47,319 bases of DNA from 66-474 sp035606235 (GCA_035606235.1 DATNFU010000005.1:1-47319), one strand, 5' to 3'. Positions 23,095 to 31,348 are shown, numbered from the stretch's first letter. Notes: generated by a model not told the origin, from the letters alone. Made by a program: numbers and translations.

Positions 23095-24018
23095 TCAGTC
23101 CGGGTGATCGGCGCAATCGTCCGGGTGATCCGGGCATTCCGACGATTCCATCTGGACGGTGGCATGATCGATCGAAAACCTCTCGCTGAGCACGCGCTTG
23201 ATCGTGCGCAGGCCCGCCTGCGCATCCGCGCCCTCGCGCATGCGCGCGTGCAGCGTGGCCATGCGCGAGCCGGAGGCGATCTGCCAGACATGCAGATGGT
23301 GCACCTCGACGATACGCGGATCGGCGGCGGTCAGTGCGCCACGGATTTCCTCGATGCGCAGCCCCTCCGGCACGCCTTCCAGCAGGATGTGCGAGGAGCG
23401 CCGCAACAACAGCCATGCGCCGCGCAGGATCAACAGCGAAACCAGCAGCGACAACGCGGGATCAGCCCACATCCAGTGCAGATAGCGCACCAGCAACGCG
23501 GCGGCGACCGTCGCGAGCGAACCCAGCAGATCGCCGAACACGTGCAGGCTGGCGGCGGCGATGTTGAGGTCGTCCGATTCGCGCGCGTGCAGCAGGCGCA
23601 GCACGATCAGGTTCACCGCCAGTCCGGCCAGCGCAACGCCCAGCATCACGCCGGAACGTATTTCCATCGCGTTGAGGCTGAGCAGTCGCCGCGCCGCCTC
23701 GTACACGATCCAGGCCACCAGCAGCACCTGCACCAGCGCGTTGACGAAACCGGCCAGCACTTCCAGCCGCGCGTAGCCGAAACTGCGTCGCGCATCGGCC
23801 GGGCGCGCGGCGAAATGCGCGGCGGCCCAGGCCAGCAGCAGGGATGCTGCATCCACCAGCATATGGCCGGCGTCGGCGAGCAGCGCCAGCGAATGGGACC
23901 ACCAGCCGCCGCCCGCCTCGACCACCAGCATCAGGCAGGTCAGCGCAAACGCGATGCCCAGCGCGCCTCCGCGAGTGCCGTTTACCGAAGCGGAATGGTG
24001 GTCGTGCGCATGCGCCAT
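23095..24018 (-). CDS. Cation diffusion facilitator (CzcD/ZitB-like zinc exporter)
   Basis: The 307-residue protein has six membrane helices and CDF metal sites: ADAGHMLVDAASL (HxxxD in helix 2) and SLHVFGDLLGS (HxxxD in helix 5), then the cytoplasmic domain with VEVHHLHVWQIASG. Its N-terminus MAHAHDHHS is His-rich, and the last residues ECPDHPDDCADHPD form a Cys/His/Asp tail that could bind metal. These features fit a Zn2+/H+ antiporter of the CzcD/ZitB group. It follows the MerC-domain gene by 70 bases on the same strand, downstream of zur, making a zinc-homeostasis block. Inner membrane. Confidence 0.93.
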   Translation of the reverse strand: MAHAHDHHSASVNGTRGGALGIAFALTCLMLVVEAGGGWWSHSLALLADAGHMLVDAASLLLAWAAAHFAARPADARRSFGYARLEVLAGFVNALVQVLLVAWIVYEAARRLLSLNAMEIRSGVMLGVALAGLAVNLIVLRLLHARESDDLNIAAASLHVFGDLLGSLATVAAALLVRYLHWMWADPALSLLVSLLILRGAWLLLRRSSHILLEGVPEGLRIEEIRGALTAADPRIVEVHHLHVWQIASGSRMATLHARMREGADAQAGLRTIKRVLSERFSIDHATVQMESSECPDHPDDCADHPD

Positions 24019-24088
24019 GCGGTGATGCTAGGCAGCGCGAGGGCGTTACACAATTTCAGGCGCACTGGCTGCACCTGATCGCTCGGGA

Positions 24089-24559
24089 TCAACCCGCTCT
24101 GGCGTGCACGCAATCGGTCGAATGCACGTGGCGGTGCGACAGCACCAGATTGACGATGTGCGCGCTGGCGACCAGCACACCGCCGCACACCACCAGCCCG
24201 GTGTGCAGCCACTCGTGACGGCTGATATCGATGACGATGCCGGCCAGCAGCAGCGCGATGCCGGGGACCAGCAGGAACAACGCGTGCAAGCGACGGTGCC
24301 GACGCCACGCGGTAACGATGGTCACCGAGGCGAGGGCCGCGGCGCAGGCCACGAACACGCGCTCGAAACGATGATCGGCCAGGAAGCCCAACCCGATCAG
24401 CGGCAGCAATGCCAGCACGAACGGCAGCAACGCGCAGTGCACCGCACACAGCAGTGACGCGGTCGCGCCAAGGCGATCCGCCACGACCGCGATGGGGCTG
24501 ATGCGAACGGCTGCGAGTGCGCCCGGGGTCGGTTCAATTGTGGGTTGCGCCATATCCAT
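24089..24559 (-). CDS. MerC-domain membrane protein, probably Zur-regulated
   Basis: The 156-residue protein matches the MerC family: ADRLGATASLLCAVHCALLP (27-46) with the conserved paired Cys, then three more hydrophobic helices and a His-rich C-terminus (SHRHVHSTDCVH). MerC proteins were first described as mercury importers, but many chromosomal members outside mer operons have no known substrate. Start ATG 24559 has AGGGA upstream. A strong Zur-box-like palindrome lies just upstream (24592-24613), so expression is expected when zinc is scarce. A role in zinc uptake or trafficking is inference. Next downstream is the CDF exporter. Confidence 0.87.
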   Translation of the reverse strand: MDMAQPTIEPTPGALAAVRISPIAVVADRLGATASLLCAVHCALLPFVLALLPLIGLGFLADHRFERVFVACAAALASVTIVTAWRRHRRLHALFLLVPGIALLLAGIVIDISRHEWLHTGLVVCGGVLVASAHIVNLVLSHRHVHSTDCVHARAG

Positions 24560-24591
24560 GCTGATGTTCCCTGCCTGGCTCCGTTTTCCAC

Positions 24592-24613
24592 CTTGTAATA
24601 ATATAACATTTTA
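24592..24613. promoter_or_regulatory. Zur box upstream of the MerC-domain gene
   Basis: The sequence CTTGTAATAATATAACATTT at 24592-24611 is a 2-fold symmetric AT-rich palindrome. It matches the gammaproteobacterial Zur consensus GAAATGTTATANTATAACATTTC perfectly in its right half (ATATAACATTT) and in most of the left core. It stands out sharply against GC-rich surroundings and lies about 35 bases upstream of the MerC-domain start. zur itself is the next gene upstream. Confidence 0.75.
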
Positions 24614-24639
24614 TTCCGGCCGGGTACACACAAGGTGAC

Positions 24640-24775
24640 GAGCGAGTGGCGCCCCGGCCTGGAATAGCGGAAATCGGGAAACTTCGGCAGTCCGGCGCAA
24701 GCCGGAACCCGGCGACTTGCCCAAACGCTAGGCACGCGGTTCCGGGGCGTCGCCGCGCGATGCCGGGAACGACGA
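24640..24775. repeat. Palindromic repeat region between zur and the MerC-domain gene
   Basis: Several stems are visible, for example AGTCCGGCGCAAGCCGGAAC (24690-24709) and GGTTCCGGGGCGTC...GATGCCGGGAAC near 24738-24771. The segment resembles translated-repeat DNA of the CCGGAATGAC family and shows no coding frame. Confidence 0.5.
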
Positions 24776-24815
24776 CAAGTAGTCACGAGTCAGGAACCCG
24801 AATCGCAGCGTTCGT

Positions 24816-25292
24816 TCAACCCGCCCTGCAGCCTTTGCAGATGCCGTGCACTTCCAGCGTCTGCGCCTTGGCGCGAAACCCCAGCGTGCCCGCGCGTTGC
24901 GCGATCAGCCCGGCAACCGCACCGTCATCGCACAATTCGGTGGCGCCCTCGCAGATATCGCAGATCAGGAACGGCACCTGGTGCGCCTCGCTCGGGTGCT
25001 CGCAGGAGACGAACGCGTTGATGGATTCCAGCTTGTGGATGAAGCCGTGTTCGAGCAGAAAATCCAGCGCGCGATATACGGTCGGAGGCGCGGCGCCGGC
25101 GTGCTTGTCGCGCAGCGATTCCAGCAGATCGTAGGCCTTCACCGGCTTGCGCGCGCGCGCGATCAGGTTCAGCACTTCATGACGCAGAGGGGTCAGCCGC
25201 AGCCCGCGCTCGCGACTGGCGGTCTCGACTTCGCGCACGAAGCCATTGGCGTCGTGATGATGGTGATGAGGTTTGCCGCGGTTCGTGGTCAC
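24816..25292 (-). CDS. zur: Zinc uptake regulator Zur (Fur family)
   Basis: This 158-residue Fur-family protein has the winged-helix segment RGLRLTPLRHEVLNLIARA (30-48), PPTVYRALDFLLEHGFIHKL (about 75-94), and metal sites: CEHPSEAHQVPFLICDICEG with the structural CxxC, and C-terminal HGICKGC as the second Cys pair. The pattern (CDxC ... CxxC) is that of Zur rather than Fur. The N-terminus contains a run of five His, which is unusual. With zinc bound it would repress genes with Zur boxes, such as the MerC-domain gene downstream. In Xanthomonas campestris Zur has been reported also to activate a CDF exporter gene, which makes the neighbouring CDF gene of interest. Start ATG 25292 is nine bases after the preceding small gene. 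Confidence 0.93.
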   Translation of the reverse strand: MTTNRGKPHHHHHDANGFVREVETASRERGLRLTPLRHEVLNLIARARKPVKAYDLLESLRDKHAGAAPPTVYRALDFLLEHGFIHKLESINAFVSCEHPSEAHQVPFLICDICEGATELCDDGAVAGLIAQRAGTLGFRAKAQTLEVHGICKGCRAG

Positions 25293-25301
25293 GGCCGCAT
25301 T

Positions 25302-25586
25302 TTAGCGCGTGCGCGCCGCCGACGTTTTTCTCGCGCGCGGCGTACCGGGCGGAAACACCCACAACGTGAACCAGCCGATCGGTCCGAGCAGCAAGGCCAG
25401 CCCGATGCCCAGCCAGATCCGCCGCCGCCACCAGCCCAGGGCCGCACCGACCACCACGCACGCAACGGTGAACCAGAACAACGGCCACCACGGCATCAGC
25501 GCCATGAGATTGGCAAAAATGCGCAGCGCGGCATCCGGCGCATCCGGATCGACACCGCTGGTGGCTTTGGCGAGAAGGTCGTGCAT
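25302..25586 (-). CDS. Small two-helix membrane protein upstream of zur
   Basis: The 94-residue product has two hydrophobic segments (WWPLFWFTVACVVVGAALGW about 33-52, and IWLGIGLALLLGPIGWFTLW about 57-76) and a basic C-terminus ending RARKTSAARTR. I do not recognise the family. It ends nine bases before the zur start, so the two are probably co-transcribed. The ribosome-binding site of ATG 25586 is weak. Upstream of it is a palindromic repeat. Confidence 0.65.
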   Translation of the reverse strand: MHDLLAKATSGVDPDAPDAALRIFANLMALMPWWPLFWFTVACVVVGAALGWWRRRIWLGIGLALLLGPIGWFTLWVFPPGTPRARKTSAARTR

Positions 25587-25621
25587 GGGGGCTCGGGACT
25601 CGGCTAAAGCGCAACAAACCT

Positions 25622-25725
25622 GTCGTCATTCCGGAATCGCGCAGCGGTGAGTGTCTTGCCCTCAAATTGCCGAAAGCAAAGGCACTGGATTCCGGACTTC
25701 GCCGAGGCAATCCCGGAATGACGAA
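25622..25725. repeat. CCGGAATGAC-family repeat between the small membrane gene and gltX
   Basis: The unit contains GTCGTCATTCCGGAATCG (25622-25639), GCAAAGGCACTGGATTCCGG (25676-25695) and ATCCCGGAATGACG (25710-25723), with arms that pair as CGTCATTCCGG/CCGGAATGACG. The middle 20 bases are shared with the msrB-msrA repeat at 3879-3898. It fills most of the 141-base gap. Confidence 0.75.
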
Positions 25726-25727
25726 AG

Positions 25728-27131
25728 TCAGCAGGACATTTTTGCCATTGCATCCTCAATGCGGCGCAATGCCTGATCGCGCCCGACAAGATACACAGTA
25801 TGTTCAATCGACGGCGACACCTGCGTGCCGGTGATCGCCACGCGCAGCGGTTGCGCGACCTTGCCCATGCCTATGTTGCACTCGGCGGCCAGTTGCTCGA
25901 TCGCCAGATGGATCGACTGCGGTGACCACTGCGGCATGGCGGCGAATTTCATTTGCGCCGCGCGCAGCACATCGGCTGCGCCTTCCGCGCGCAGATGTTT
26001 GGCAACCGCCTGCTCGTCCCACTGGTCGATCGGCGCGTACCAGATGCGCGCGCGCATCGCCATTTCCTTCAGCGTCTGCACGCGGTCGCGCAAGGCCACG
26101 ATCACCTCGGCAGGATCGGGGCCGCCGGCCGGATCGAGCCCGATCCGTTGCAGATGCCAGACGAGCTCCGGCGCGATGTCGTTCGGGTCGTCGTTTTTCA
26201 GGTACTGCTGATTGAGCCAGCCGAGCTTGGCCAGATCGAAGCGCGAAGCGGATTGATTGACATCGCCGATGTCGAACAATTCGACCATTTGCGCAATCGA
26301 AAAAATCTCCTCGTCTCCATGCGACCAGCCCAGCCGCACCAGGTAATTCAGCAACGCGTGCGGCAGGTAACCATCCTCGCGATATTGCGTCACGCTGACC
26401 GCGCCGTGGCGCTTGGACAATTTCTGCCCGTCCGGCCCCAGTATCATCGGCAGGTGCGCAAATGCCGGCACATCGGCATGGAGCGCGTGATAGAGATTGA
26501 TCTGGCGCGGTGTGTTGTTGACATGGTCGTCGCCGCGAATCACTTCGGTGATCGCCATGTCGATGTCATCCACGACCACCGCGAAGTTGTAGGTCGGGAA
26601 ACCGTCCGAGCGGATCAGCACCAGGTCATCGAGCTCCGCATTGTTCCACTCGATCCGGCCCTTGACCTTGTCCTCGAACACCACGCTGCCGGTTTGCGGG
26701 TTCTTGAAGCGCAGCACGCGATTGGGATCTTCGCGACACGGTTCATTGCGATCGCGATATGCGCCGCTGTAACGCGGCTTGTCGCCGCGCGCCATCGCCG
26801 CCGCGCGCATCGCCTCGATTTCCGCCTTCGATTCGTAGGCGTAGTAGGCCTTGCCCGCATCCAGCAAAGCTTGCGCGACCGTGCGGTAGCGATCCATCCT
26901 TTGCGTCTGGAAAAACGGGCCCTCATCGGGTTGCAGGCCGAGCCACGCCATGCCGTCGAGAATGGCCCGCACCGCGGCGTCTGTTGAGCGCTCGCGATCG
27001 GTATCCTCCACGCGCAGGATGAATTGCCCGCCGCGGTGGCGTGCCTCCAGCCAGCAGTACAGCGCGGTGCGCGCACCGCCGATATGCAGATAGCCGGTGG
27101 GACTGGGCGCAAAGCGGGTGCGAAGGGTCAT
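25728..27131 (-). CDS. gltX: Glutamyl-tRNA synthetase GltX
   Basis: GltX charges tRNA-Glu with glutamate. The 467 residues carry class I synthetase signatures: HIGG at 16-19 (HIGH variant) within RTRFAPSPTGYLHIGGARTA, the conserved EGPFFQTQR, and KLSKRHGA at 237-244 (KMSKS variant), plus the anticodon-binding helical C-terminal part. The length is usual for the family. Start ATG 27131 is chosen because MTLRTRFAPSPTG aligns with homologues; GTG at 27146 adds five residues. Divergent from the ABC exporter across 107 bases. Downstream lies a palindromic repeat rather than an evident terminator. Confidence 0.97.
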   Translation of the reverse strand: MTLRTRFAPSPTGYLHIGGARTALYCWLEARHRGGQFILRVEDTDRERSTDAAVRAILDGMAWLGLQPDEGPFFQTQRMDRYRTVAQALLDAGKAYYAYESKAEIEAMRAAAMARGDKPRYSGAYRDRNEPCREDPNRVLRFKNPQTGSVVFEDKVKGRIEWNNAELDDLVLIRSDGFPTYNFAVVVDDIDMAITEVIRGDDHVNNTPRQINLYHALHADVPAFAHLPMILGPDGQKLSKRHGAVSVTQYREDGYLPHALLNYLVRLGWSHGDEEIFSIAQMVELFDIGDVNQSASRFDLAKLGWLNQQYLKNDDPNDIAPELVWHLQRIGLDPAGGPDPAEVIVALRDRVQTLKEMAMRARIWYAPIDQWDEQAVAKHLRAEGAADVLRAAQMKFAAMPQWSPQSIHLAIEQLAAECNIGMGKVAQPLRVAITGTQVSPSIEHTVYLVGRDQALRRIEDAMAKMSC

Positions 27132-27238
27132 CTGCCGGAAATCCACGCGAAATCAATCCGCAAGTTTAATGCAGCGCGTTGCGCGGCGGATCGGCCCTGC
27201 CACTGGAAGCATTGCCCCGCCGCCCCCATGATCTTCCG

Positions 27239-29191
27239 ATGACTTCCGCATCGAAGCCGCCGAGTACCGGTCCCGACGACAAGCCCGAGGGCGCGGTGAC
27301 TCCGCACGCGATCGCGGCCCCGCGCAGCGAAGACGAGACCGCCACCGTCTCGGAAACAGCCGACACCGCGGAAGCGCCGCTGCAATCACCATCGTCGGCG
27401 ACGCGAACACCTGGCTCTCCCGCGGCACCGCCTCGCAGCGGCGAGCGCCGCGTACTGCGCATGCTGTGGCCGTATATCCGCGGGTTTCCGGTGCGCATTT
27501 CTATTTCCGCGGCGTTGCTGATCATCGCCAAGGTGGCCACCATCGGCGTGCCGCTGTCGCTGAAGGCGATCGTGGACCATCTCGATCCGCGCATCGCATT
27601 GCTGAGCGTGCCGATTGCGCTGATCGCCGGTTATGGCGCGCTGCGCCTGATCGGCACCTTGTTCGGACAATTGCGCGACACGGTGTTCGAGCGCGTCAGC
27701 CAGCGTGCGATGCGCGCCTCGGGCCTGGATGCGTTCCGGCATCTGCACAAACTTTCGCTGCGTTTCCATCTGGATCGCCACACCGGCGGCGTCGGCCGCG
27801 ACATCTCGCGCGGCACCCGCGGTGTGTACAACTTGCTGGGCTGGGTGGTGTTCAACATCGTGCCGACCCTGGTCGAGATCGCCATGGTCACCGCGTTGCT
27901 GTTGCGCGAACTCGACTGGCGTTACGCCGTGGTCACGTTGGTGACGATGGCGGTGTACATCGCCGCGACCATCTGGATCAGCGAATGGCGCACCGCCGGC
28001 GTGCGCGCGATGAACGAGGTCGAGAGCCTGTCCAACGCGCGCGCGGTGGACAGCCTGCTCAACTACGAAACGGTCAAGTATTTCGGCAACGAGGAGTTCG
28101 AGGCGCGCCGCTACGACGCCGAGCTGCGCCGCTACGAAGACGCAGCCGTCAAGACCGAATCGTCGCTGGCGGTGCTCAATGGCGCACAGGCGCTGATCAT
28201 CGCCGCCGGTTTGACCATCCTCATGGCGATGGCCGCGGCAGGCGTGGTGTCGGGCAAGTTGTCGGTCGGCGATCTGGTGCTGGTCAACACTTTGCTGATC
28301 CAGTTGTCGGTGCCGCTGAACATGCTCGGCTTCACCTATCGCCAGATCAAGCAGGGTGTGATCGACATGGAACGCATGTTCGCGCTGCTGGACGAGCACG
28401 CCGAGATCAGCGATGCGCCGGGCGCGCCGGCACTGCACGTGCGCGGCGGCGAGGTGCGCTTCGAGCACGTGTCGTTCCACTACGATCCGCAGCGCGCGAT
28501 CCTGCACGACGTGGATTTCACCATTCCGCCCGGCCGGACCTTGGCCGTGGTCGGTGCCACCGGCGCCGGCAAGTCCACGCTGTCGCGGTTGCTGTTCCGC
28601 TTCTACGACGTGAGCGCAGGCAGGATCACGATCGACGGCCAGGACATCCGCAAGGTCACGCAGGCAAGCTTGCGCGCCGCGATCGGGATCGTGCCCCAGG
28701 ATACCGTGCTGTTCAACGACAGCATCTACTACAACATCGCCTATGGCCGCACCGAAGCCACGCGCGGGGAAGTCGAGGCGGCCGCGAAAGCCGCGCACAT
28801 CCATGACTTCGTTATGTCGCTGCCGCAGCGCTACGACTCGCAGGTCGGCGAGCGCGGCCTGAAACTTTCCGGCGGTGAAAAGCAGCGGGTGGCGATCGCG
28901 CGTGCGCTGCTGAAGCGTCCCGCGATCCTGGTGTTCGACGAGGCCACTTCGGCGCTCGATACCCGCACGGAGAAAGTGATCCAGGCGGAGTTGGCCGAAA
29001 TCGCGCGCGGCCGCACCACCCTGATCGTGGCGCATCGGCTGTCTACCATCGTGGATGCCGATGAGATCCTGGTGCTGGATCACGGCCGCATCGTCGAGCG
29101 CGGCACCCACGCGGGACTGCTGGGCCTGGAAGGCCGTTATGCGGCGCTGTGGGCGATGCAGGCCAAGGCGCCGCAAGGCGCGGAAGCCTGA
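27239..29191 (+). CDS. Atm1/HMT1-type ABC exporter (fused membrane and ATPase domains)
   Basis: This 650-residue half-transporter has an N-terminal extension of about 75 hydrophilic residues, six membrane helices (about 80-380) and a C-terminal ATPase. The membrane part contains LSLRFHLDRHTGGVGRDISRGT and NYETVKYFGNEEFEARRYD, diagnostic of the Atm1 mitochondrial-type family that exports glutathione-metal or sulfur species. In the ATPase, Walker A is VVGATGAGKSTL, the signature LSGGEKQRVAIARAL, and Walker B ILVFDEATSALDTRT. Start ATG 27239 is chosen over TTG 27179. It acts as a homodimer in the inner membrane. Bacterial homologues protect against heavy metals. Divergent from gltX. Confidence 0.93.
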   Translation: MTSASKPPSTGPDDKPEGAVTPHAIAAPRSEDETATVSETADTAEAPLQSPSSATRTPGSPAAPPRSGERRVLRMLWPYIRGFPVRISISAALLIIAKVATIGVPLSLKAIVDHLDPRIALLSVPIALIAGYGALRLIGTLFGQLRDTVFERVSQRAMRASGLDAFRHLHKLSLRFHLDRHTGGVGRDISRGTRGVYNLLGWVVFNIVPTLVEIAMVTALLLRELDWRYAVVTLVTMAVYIAATIWISEWRTAGVRAMNEVESLSNARAVDSLLNYETVKYFGNEEFEARRYDAELRRYEDAAVKTESSLAVLNGAQALIIAAGLTILMAMAAAGVVSGKLSVGDLVLVNTLLIQLSVPLNMLGFTYRQIKQGVIDMERMFALLDEHAEISDAPGAPALHVRGGEVRFEHVSFHYDPQRAILHDVDFTIPPGRTLAVVGATGAGKSTLSRLLFRFYDVSAGRITIDGQDIRKVTQASLRAAIGIVPQDTVLFNDSIYYNIAYGRTEATRGEVEAAAKAAHIHDFVMSLPQRYDSQVGERGLKLSGGEKQRVAIARALLKRPAILVFDEATSALDTRTEKVIQAELAEIARGRTTLIVAHRLSTIVDADEILVLDHGRIVERGTHAGLLGLEGRYAALWAMQAKAPQGAEA

Positions 29192-29434
29192 CTCATCGTG
29201 GATCGCGGATGACCGCATCGTCACTCGCGATGCCGCATCTGTTCACGTTTGTTCACGCCTCGCGGGAAAGCGGTCACGGCATGGCCGGCATGATTGCTGC
29301 ACGTAATAGGGCACGCAACCAAACCATCTTTGTTAGTCATTCCGGGACCATCTTCGGCTGGAATCCGGCCGTTGCAGGCGCCCGCGAACCGTCGGCCAAC
29401 CTGCTTCTGGTCAACCCGCAAGGAACGATAGACA
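29192..29434. other. Intergenic region with a palindromic repeat before the 385-residue protein
   Basis: The 243-base gap contains GTCATTCCGGGACCATCTTC and GGCTGGAATCCGGCC (29337-29373), a member of the CCGGAATGAC family, and CTCGCGGGAAAGCGGTCACGG near 29262. No coding frame with protein character and no clear promoter is seen. The bases AAGGAA just before 29435 are the likely ribosome-binding site of the next gene. Confidence 0.5.
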
Positions 29435-30592
29435 ATGCCCGCGCCCATGCCAGTGTTCAAGAAGAAGGAAGCGCCCGCGATGAGTCGTTTGAAAATCGCC
29501 CTGTCCGAACTCGAGACCAGCGACGCCGACCTGTTTCGCGCGGCGCTCGGACGCCTGACCGGCCGGTTGTCGCATTACTGGGAATGGGCCGATCTGGCGC
29601 ATGCGGATCTGGTGATCGTGGACATGGACAGCCTGTTCGGCCATATGGCCTGGCTGAAAGCGCACGGCTCCGGCAAGCATGTCATCACCTTTGCCCGCTC
29701 CGGCGAGGTGCATGGCTCCGATCTGGTCCTGGGCAAACCGCTGGACGACGACGCATTCGCCGCGGTGCTGGAGCAGGCCGCCGGCATCATCGATAACAGC
29801 GACGACGCACTGCGCGGCGCGCAGACGGCGCCGGTGCAATCCGTGGTGGTCGAGACCGCACCGAAACCGGCGCCGACGCCTGCGAAAGCCGCGTCTTCCA
29901 AGCGGGTCAGTGAAATGCATATGGCCGCGGCAGCGGATGCGCCGCCGGTGGAGATCGCCGCCGCTGCGGCGGAGCCCGCCGCTGCAGTCGAACCCGAACC
30001 CGCGCCGATGGAACCGCCGCCGGAGCCGGAACCCGACCCGGTCAATGTCGCTGAAATCCTGGTGCGTCGCCCACCGACCATGGCCATGGGAGTGACCGGC
30101 TTCAATGTGGTGATCGATCCCGAGCGCGACGTCTATTACGCCGACGATGCACTCAAGCCGCTGAAGCAGCCGCTGGAACGCGAGCCTTCGGCGCTGCACG
30201 CGCTCGATGCCACCGCGCTCGCGGCGGCGCGGACGCGCAAGCCGCACCCGCTGGCCCGGTTGCGCTGGTTCGCAGGCCTGGTCGCCACGCCCGGCACACT
30301 GGCGCATGGACTGCGCGACGACGAACGCTACAAATTGTCGCGCTGGCCGCAGACCGAGCGCGAGTTCCCGCGCCATTTCCGCATCGCCACCGCGATGATG
30401 AAGGAAGCCGCCACGCCGGCGGAGCTCGCGACCGCCAGCGGCGTGCCGGTTGCCGAAGTCGTGGACTACATCAACGCCAGCCGCGCGGCGGGCTGGCTCA
30501 GCATCGAGCGTGATGAGCCGGCACCGGCCGAGGAAGAATCCTCTCAACGCGGCAAGGGGTTGTCGCGTTTCCGCAAACCGTTCGGGCGGTGA
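29435..30592 (+). CDS. Uncharacterised protein with receiver-like N-terminus and Ala/Pro-rich linker
   Basis: I do not recognise this 385-residue protein. Residues about 15-110 have alternating strands and helices (RLKIALSELETSDADLFRAA, DLVIVDMDSLFG, GKHVITFARSG, LVLGKPLDDDAFAAVL) that resemble a CheY-like fold with VIVDMDSLFG near the phosphorylation position and GKP near the Lys. Residues 125-205 are a low-complexity Ala/Pro/Glu linker. Residues 285-365 look helical, with ATPAELATASGVPVAEVVDY followed by INASRAAGWLSI as a possible winged-helix or helix-turn-helix. The gene starts at ATG 29435 with AAGGAA upstream; a second Met at residue 16 (29480) is possible. It could be a signal-responsive regulator; this is inference. 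Confidence 0.6.
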   Translation: MPAPMPVFKKKEAPAMSRLKIALSELETSDADLFRAALGRLTGRLSHYWEWADLAHADLVIVDMDSLFGHMAWLKAHGSGKHVITFARSGEVHGSDLVLGKPLDDDAFAAVLEQAAGIIDNSDDALRGAQTAPVQSVVVETAPKPAPTPAKAASSKRVSEMHMAAAADAPPVEIAAAAAEPAAAVEPEPAPMEPPPEPEPDPVNVAEILVRRPPTMAMGVTGFNVVIDPERDVYYADDALKPLKQPLEREPSALHALDATALAAARTRKPHPLARLRWFAGLVATPGTLAHGLRDDERYKLSRWPQTEREFPRHFRIATAMMKEAATPAELATASGVPVAEVVDYINASRAAGWLSIERDEPAPAEEESSQRGKGLSRFRKPFGR

Positions 30593-30827
30593 ATCCCGGG
30601 GCGCTATTCCAGCGACCAGAAACCACTCTCGAGCGCGAGCAGAACAAATCATCGTCATTCCCCGGGCCGCCGACCCGGAATCCAGTTTTCTCTCCCATCA
30701 TCAAAGCTGGATCCCTGCTTTCGCCGGGATGACGGCAATTGACGCCATGGCAATTTATGCACTGCCGACATTTCCGCACTGCCGGCGTGCCTTCATGGAA
30801 CACGCTTTGCGCGTGGCCGCGCGCGCG
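30593..30827. repeat. Repeat DNA between the 385-residue protein and the response regulator
   Basis: At 30652-30735 is a repeat of the CCGGAATGAC family: CGTCATTCCCCGGGCC, ACCCGGAATCCAG, then AAGCTGGATCCCTGC and CGCCGGGATGACGG. Read on minus it gives the typical repeat translation RHPGESRDP. No helix-turn-helix remnant of the response regulator is found in any frame of this gap. Confidence 0.6.
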
Positions 30828-31247
30828 TCACCGAGTGAGAGACGCGGGAGCCCCCGGGGTTTTCAAGCTTGCGCTTAGATACTGCTCTCCTGATAAAACC
30901 TGCGTGATCGCGTTTTCGATTTCGGAAGGCTCGCCTTTGAGCAGATAACCTTGCGCCCCGGCCGCAAGCGCGCGCTCCACGTAAGTCTTTTCGTTGTGGC
31001 CGGACAGGATCAGGCAGCGCGTCTGCGGCTGCCGTTCGCGCAGCGCCGCGACCAGTTCGATGCCGCCCATGCCGGGCAGCGACATGTCTATGACCGCCAG
31101 ATCGGCGTGCACCTGCGGCAATTCCCGAAGCGCGTCCTCGGCATTGGCGGCCGCGCCGCACACATCCAGTCCGGGCAGTTCATCGATCCAGTCGTGCAGC
31201 AGTGCACGCATGCGATCGTTGTCCTCGACGATGTAGATGTTGCTCAT
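30828..31247 (-). CDS. Response regulator receiver domain ending where its LuxR-type HTH should begin
   Basis: The 139-residue protein is a NarL/FixJ-type receiver: acidic pocket IVEDN (Glu8, Asp9), phosphoacceptor Asp54 in AVIDMSLPGMGG, Ser82 in ILSGHNEKT and Lys104 in YLLKGEPSEIENAI. The tail QVLSGEQYLSASLKTPGAP then ASLTR ends at a TGA. In NarL-type proteins this is the position where LTxRE opens the LuxR helix-turn-helix, so the output domain is missing. Start ATG 31247 has GAGG upstream. It lies 101 bases downstream of the histidine kinase and is the probable partner. It may work as a single-domain receiver, or be a decayed gene; the receiver itself has all key residues. Confidence 0.85.
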   Translation of the reverse strand: MSNIYIVEDNDRMRALLHDWIDELPGLDVCGAAANAEDALRELPQVHADLAVIDMSLPGMGGIELVAALRERQPQTRCLILSGHNEKTYVERALAAGAQGYLLKGEPSEIENAITQVLSGEQYLSASLKTPGAPASLTR

Positions 31248-31348
31248 GCGGTTGACCTCGATGTATCGAAGGGCGCTCCTGAGAGCGGTTGATAGTTCGA
31301 TACCTCACACGCGAAGGCTGCCTGCGGTTCGATCGCCTCAAACACGTT

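Noticed and set aside
27386..29224. A 612-codon open frame on minus opposite the Atm1-type exporter
   Set aside because: Composition is typical of antisense shadows (His/Arg/Gln/Asp rich) and no motif is recognised, while the plus strand has Walker A, signature and Walker B motifs.
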